A DNA stretch of 7,775 nucleotides, taken from NCBI GenBank assembly GCA_024404735.1, contig JAKSPP010000069.1:1-7775 (forward strand). Direction: 5' to 3'. This DNA is from Oscillospiraceae bacterium. GTDB lineage: Bacteria > Bacillota > Clostridia > Oscillospirales > Oscillospiraceae. How positions within the stretch are numbered: position 1 is the first letter of the stretch; the number at the start of each line of letters is the position of its first letter. The notes under the pieces are model-generated. The model saw only the letters and a program-made list of their open reading frames with translations. It ran no database searches and was not told the DNA's origin. The translations under genes were made by a program, and so were the position numbers. Below are positions 6,401 through 7,775 of this stretch, in pieces.

Positions 6401-7699
6401 TTTGCCTCCTGCGGCCTTCAGACAGTCACTGTTTCCAAAGATGTCACCTACGGAAAAGGCGCATTCCGGGATTGCCTTAACCTTAAAACGGTTATCGTTG
6501 AAGAGGGTGTGACCGAACTCAGTGACTTCATGTTTGATACATGCATCTCCATCACAACCATCAAGTTCCCCGAATCACTGAAGACCATCAACTGGGCTGC
6601 ATTTAAGATTACCCTCAATTATTACCCCAATCCTGTCGGCCCCTTCCCCAGAATCAGAACACAGGTTCCCGCATCTGTAACTCTTATTGATGATGATGCT
6701 TTTGCAAACCGCGAGGTTGACCTCATTGTTATGGGTGCTCCCTTCATTGCAGATGGCCATGAGGGCTCTCCCATCGGCGATAACAGTGCCGCAGCTATCG
6801 GAACAGGCTCCCGTATCTACTATAAGACAGAAGCCGGAAAGACTTCCGCCGAGGATTACGTTGCAAGAACCATCTTTACAGGCGCTCCTCCCGAGATTAT
6901 CGATGCAAGTGTTCTTGATGTCGTCTACTACTCCCTCAGCTTCAATACCGACGGCGGAAACAAGATTTCCTCTGTTACCGGTACCTACGGCTATAAGGTT
7001 GACCTCACCAAGTATGTTCCCGAAAAGGAAGGCTTTGAATTCGGCGGCTGGTACAGCGACAGCGCACTTACCTCCCCCGCCACGGAAATCACCCTTAAGG
7101 GAGATATGACCGTCTATGCAAAGTGGAATGAAAAGGGCGCAGCCGTCCTTCCCTTTGTTGACGTAAAAGAGGCCGACTGGAGCTACGACGATATCGCCTT
7201 CGTATTTGAAAAGGGCCTTATGAACGGCACCTCCGAAACTACATTCTCTCCTCAGGCATCCACAACCCGCGGAATGATTGTAACAGTTCTTTACCGCCTT
7301 GCAGGCGAGCCCTCTTTCTCGGCAGACTGCCCCTTCAACGATGTTGCAGAGGGAAGCTACTATGAGAAGGCAATTGCATGGGCCGCCGAAAGCGGCATTG
7401 TAACCGGTTACGGCGATGATGCCTTCGGCCCCGATGATTCAATCACCCGTGAGCAGATGGCAGCGATTTTCCATCGCTACGCCAAAGTAATGGGCTATGA
7501 TGTCAGCAAAAAGGCAGACCTCGATGCCTTTGCAGATGCAGACAGCATCAGCGCATACGCTCTTGATGCCATCGCCTGGGCAAAGGAAGCCGGCCTTGTA
7601 AACGGCGTAAGCGACACGGAAATCTGCCCCCGCGGCCTTGCAACAAGAGAGCAGGCTGCAGCAATCCTCCACCGCTTCTGCGATAAAATCGCCGGATAA
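3329..7699 (+). CDS. Secreted BspA-type leucine-rich-repeat surface protein with InlB B-repeat and three C-terminal SLH domains
   Basis: 1456 residues. A Sec signal peptide (K2-K3, hydrophobic core about 7-23) ends in SAFA, so cleavage is likely after A27. A short beta-rich cap leads into a long array of LRR_5/BspA repeats (about 165-1135) with the recurrent pattern AFxNCxNLxSVxLP. The array is interrupted by non-LRR inserts at about 442-498 and 659-692. Next come a linker, one InlB/Listeria-Bacteroides repeat (1200-1266, FNTDGG to YAKW), and three SLH domains (about 1275-1325, 1335-1386, 1401-1452) with TRG, TREQ and TREQ motifs. In related families SLH triplets bind pyruvylated secondary wall polymers, and BspA-type LRRs mediate adhesion or ligand binding. 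No LPXTG sortase signal or enzymatic domain is visible. The gene follows the synthase by 13 bases, so a role in holding the exopolysaccharide, or in adhesion within that matrix, is plausible but not shown. The ligand is unknown. Confidence 0.95.
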   Translation: MKKASSVILFLALIAAMVFALSASAFAEEPATYTYEYGKLELGYKLYTGTKEASVYVVKVLNGTESTVEVKFPETITVEEINYKVTQIGREARTDETDFNPSIIPTEFQQYVSKVTIPEGINYIRGNLYTWKYEADDTNDYYVDVSAPTKIPDTDKVLSNIPAYVKNNYTDGALYINQCLVRVKPDYSGDFTVKSGTVCILAGAFEGCSNIGKVTLPDSVEFIGTRAFANSSVTSVNIPSGLYEHSNTLYNYTFYNCTKLEEVSIGCELQDINLGCFQNCAKLKGFDFGKVKGTIYARAFAGAFDPAENITLDLSGNTFAGYGEFAGSGIAGVKLPAKLDFEMFRNCAKLSNVVWNATITSVEVRAFENCTSLTADFGADTSFKAKSLLYRCFANTGFTEVTLPECLNSVHPGVFADNEQLVTLNWAAKNLNLGYPLFAILNDCTDGGSAPYMTKTTTNLSSTDYCAKPDKNGHTFITTLNLQTPDNNSSKYYFSMQPYLETVNYRYDVTEIPSQAFHFSPSLKNVTFTSPDKISKIKDNAFAFCPSLTSFPFEDMTELKEIQRNAFLLGDGYYSSKEVKEMTGDIASYGLKEINLGKTKVEAIGNAAFQNQIHAASLVTPATLTKAQDNVFIGNTSMEAVTINGPVSAFQKVEVSGSWTSYYGLHYSFAVKPSDTYYEYKYSDSYTPYSVGCVNDVIKTFSVPNAGECVDGCSLFSGFTGLETVTVGKMDNLPSNSFTNCINLKTVNLPDTKTFGSGAMFINCANLTAVNAPELTKLCKDTFIRSGIKSITADMMPKVTEIPYDCFIFCNDLTSVDFPKVTTVGANIFMECTKLKSVNMPELTALPERGLADSGIETFSAAKLNSIGENAFQNCSNLKSVSLPSLTTAAYRSFADCGLVTITADMMPKLETVETNAFQGCGKLKTVDITALTIKERGFADCSIETFKGAKLTTIEANAFQNSSNLISVDVPELTSTSYRSFADSGLKSLNAPKLATVSTNTFQNCNNLTSVNLPSLTTVNEGGFASCGLQTVTVSKDVTYGKGAFRDCLNLKTVIVEEGVTELSDFMFDTCISITTIKFPESLKTINWAAFKITLNYYPNPVGPFPRIRTQVPASVTLIDDDAFANREVDLIVMGAPFIADGHEGSPIGDNSAAAIGTGSRIYYKTEAGKTSAEDYVARTIFTGAPPEIIDASVLDVVYYSLSFNTDGGNKISSVTGTYGYKVDLTKYVPEKEGFEFGGWYSDSALTSPATEITLKGDMTVYAKWNEKGAAVLPFVDVKEADWSYDDIAFVFEKGLMNGTSETTFSPQASTTRGMIVTVLYRLAGEPSFSADCPFNDVAEGSYYEKAIAWAAESGIVTGYGDDAFGPDDSITREQMAAIFHRYAKVMGYDVSKKADLDAFADADSISAYALDAIAWAKEAGLVNGVSDTEICPRGLATREQAAAILHRFCDKIAG
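5699..6055 (+). repeat. Pair of exact 24-base direct repeats (5699-5722 and 6032-6055)
   Basis: Both copies encode I-T-A-D-M-M-P-K in frame and lie exactly 333 bases (111 codons) apart. They mark two B-type half-units. Perfect nucleotide identity in an otherwise diverged array suggests recent duplication or gene conversion. Confidence 0.85.
5813..6463 (+). repeat. Five tandem A+B supermodules of about 43 residues inside the LRR array
   Basis: A-type units begin at bases 5813, 5942, 6080, 6206, 6335 and 6464, spaced 129, 138, 126, 129 and 129 bases (42-46 residues). Each supermodule joins an A half (F-x-N-C-x-N-L-x-S-V-x-x-P-x-L-T) to a shorter B half (F/L-A-D/S-x-G/S-I/L-x-T-x-x-A-K-L). The 6464 unit begins a further A half, after which the alternation is lost. 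Resemblance extends to the DNA: segments near 5942, 6206 and 6335 share TTCCAGAAC-like and AATCTTA runs, which points to internal duplication. Confidence 0.82.
6926..7126 (+). other. InlB B-repeat / Listeria-Bacteroides repeat domain
   Basis: Residues 1200-1266 show the family landmarks in order: YSLSFNTDGG, a V-T-G-T-Y-G-Y-K-V turn, EGFEFGGWYSD, and a terminal GDMTVYAKW. Only one copy is present. It acts as a beta-grasp-like spacer between the LRR array and the wall-binding SLH domains. Confidence 0.88.
7151..7684 (+). other. Three SLH (S-layer homology) domains, the cell-wall anchor
   Basis: Each repeat opens with an F-x-D-V/A-like segment (PFVDV 1275, PFNDV 1335, AFADAD 1400) and closes with a T-R-x-x motif and an amphipathic helix: TRG plus VLYRLAG, TREQMAAIFHRYA, and TREQAAAILHRFC. 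The first has Gly where the canonical TRAE/TREQ motif has an acidic residue. Three copies form the minimal wall-binding pseudo-trimer known for SLH proteins. Confidence 0.93.
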
Positions 7700-7775
7700 A
7701 AACAGCACAGAATAATAGTGAAGGGCGCGTTGCAAAAAAACGCTAAAAAAAGAAGCACTGAGACCTAAGAAAAGG
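7700..7775. other. Region after the last gene; no feature identified
   Basis: 76 A-rich bases. There is a 5-bp inverted repeat (GCGTT 7727-7731, AACGC 7739-7743), but it is followed by an A-run and not a T-run on the + strand, and has no T-run on the - strand, so it is not called a terminator. No gene start is evident. Confidence 0.5.

Larger units (their letters stand above)
3821..6733 (+). repeat. BspA-type LRR array (protein-level repeats)
   Basis: Successive units of about 21-23 residues carry the pattern F-x-N-C-x-N/K-L-x-x-V-x-L-P, the LRR_5 signature. Clear examples include AFEGCSNIGKVTLP near residue 201, CFQNCAKLKGFDF near 275, AFAFCPSLTSFPF near 540 and AFQNCSNLKSVSLP near 871. Repeats at the N-terminal end are more divergent. 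Boundaries are approximate, because the first and last units are degenerate. Confidence 0.85.

Noticed and set aside
5609..6463. CRISPR-like or non-coding tandem repeat
   Set aside because: Repeat spacing is a multiple of three, copies are degenerate at the DNA level and the pattern is explained by in-frame LRR units.
7727..7743. Hairpin GCGTT-N7-AACGC after the last gene as an operon terminator
   Set aside because: The stem is only 5 bp, the loop is A-rich and the 3' flank is an A-run, so it lacks the T-tract needed on either strand.

Overview
The window looks like a chromosomal segment from a Gram-positive anaerobe of the Clostridia (Bacillota), possibly gut-associated. The reasons are strong AGGAGG-type ribosome binding sites, a BspA-type leucine-rich-repeat surface protein ending in an InlB/Listeria-Bacteroides repeat and three SLH domains, and a GH5 glucanase paired with a BcsA-like synthase. 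The taxonomic call is inference, because no rRNA or other marker gene is present. All recognised genes are on the + strand.

Region 1 (1-558): the 3' part of a histidine-phosphatase (phosphoglycerate-mutase superfamily) gene whose N-terminus lies upstream of the window. It is followed by a good intrinsic terminator at 519-558, which separates it from the next unit.

Region 2 (about 598-7699): an apparent three-gene operon. A TGT-TATACT extended -10 promoter at 618-626 precedes (i) a membrane-anchored GH5 endoglucanase-like protein, (ii) a BcsA-like processive family 2 glycosyltransferase that overlaps it by 4 bases (GTGA), and (iii) a 1456-residue secreted LRR protein that starts 13 bases after the synthase, with its ribosome binding site overlapping the synthase stop codon. 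The third gene fills more than half of the window. No clear terminator follows it in the 76 bases left.

Working model (inference): the synthase polymerises and extrudes a beta-glucan, most likely cellulose, because it has the D,D,TED,QxxRW catalytic set and an FxVTxK gating-loop motif. The GH5 enzyme trims or edits the nascent polymer outside the membrane, the job done by BcsZ in Gram-negatives and by GH5 partners in clostridial cellulose loci. The LRR/SLH protein, held on the cell wall by its SLH domains, could bind the polymer, neighbouring cells or host surfaces. The synthase has no PilZ domain and no BcsB-like partner is visible, so this would be a compact exopolysaccharide-plus-surface-protein module without built-in cyclic-di-GMP control. 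The least ordinary features are this gene combination and the higher-order A/B repeat structure of the LRR protein.
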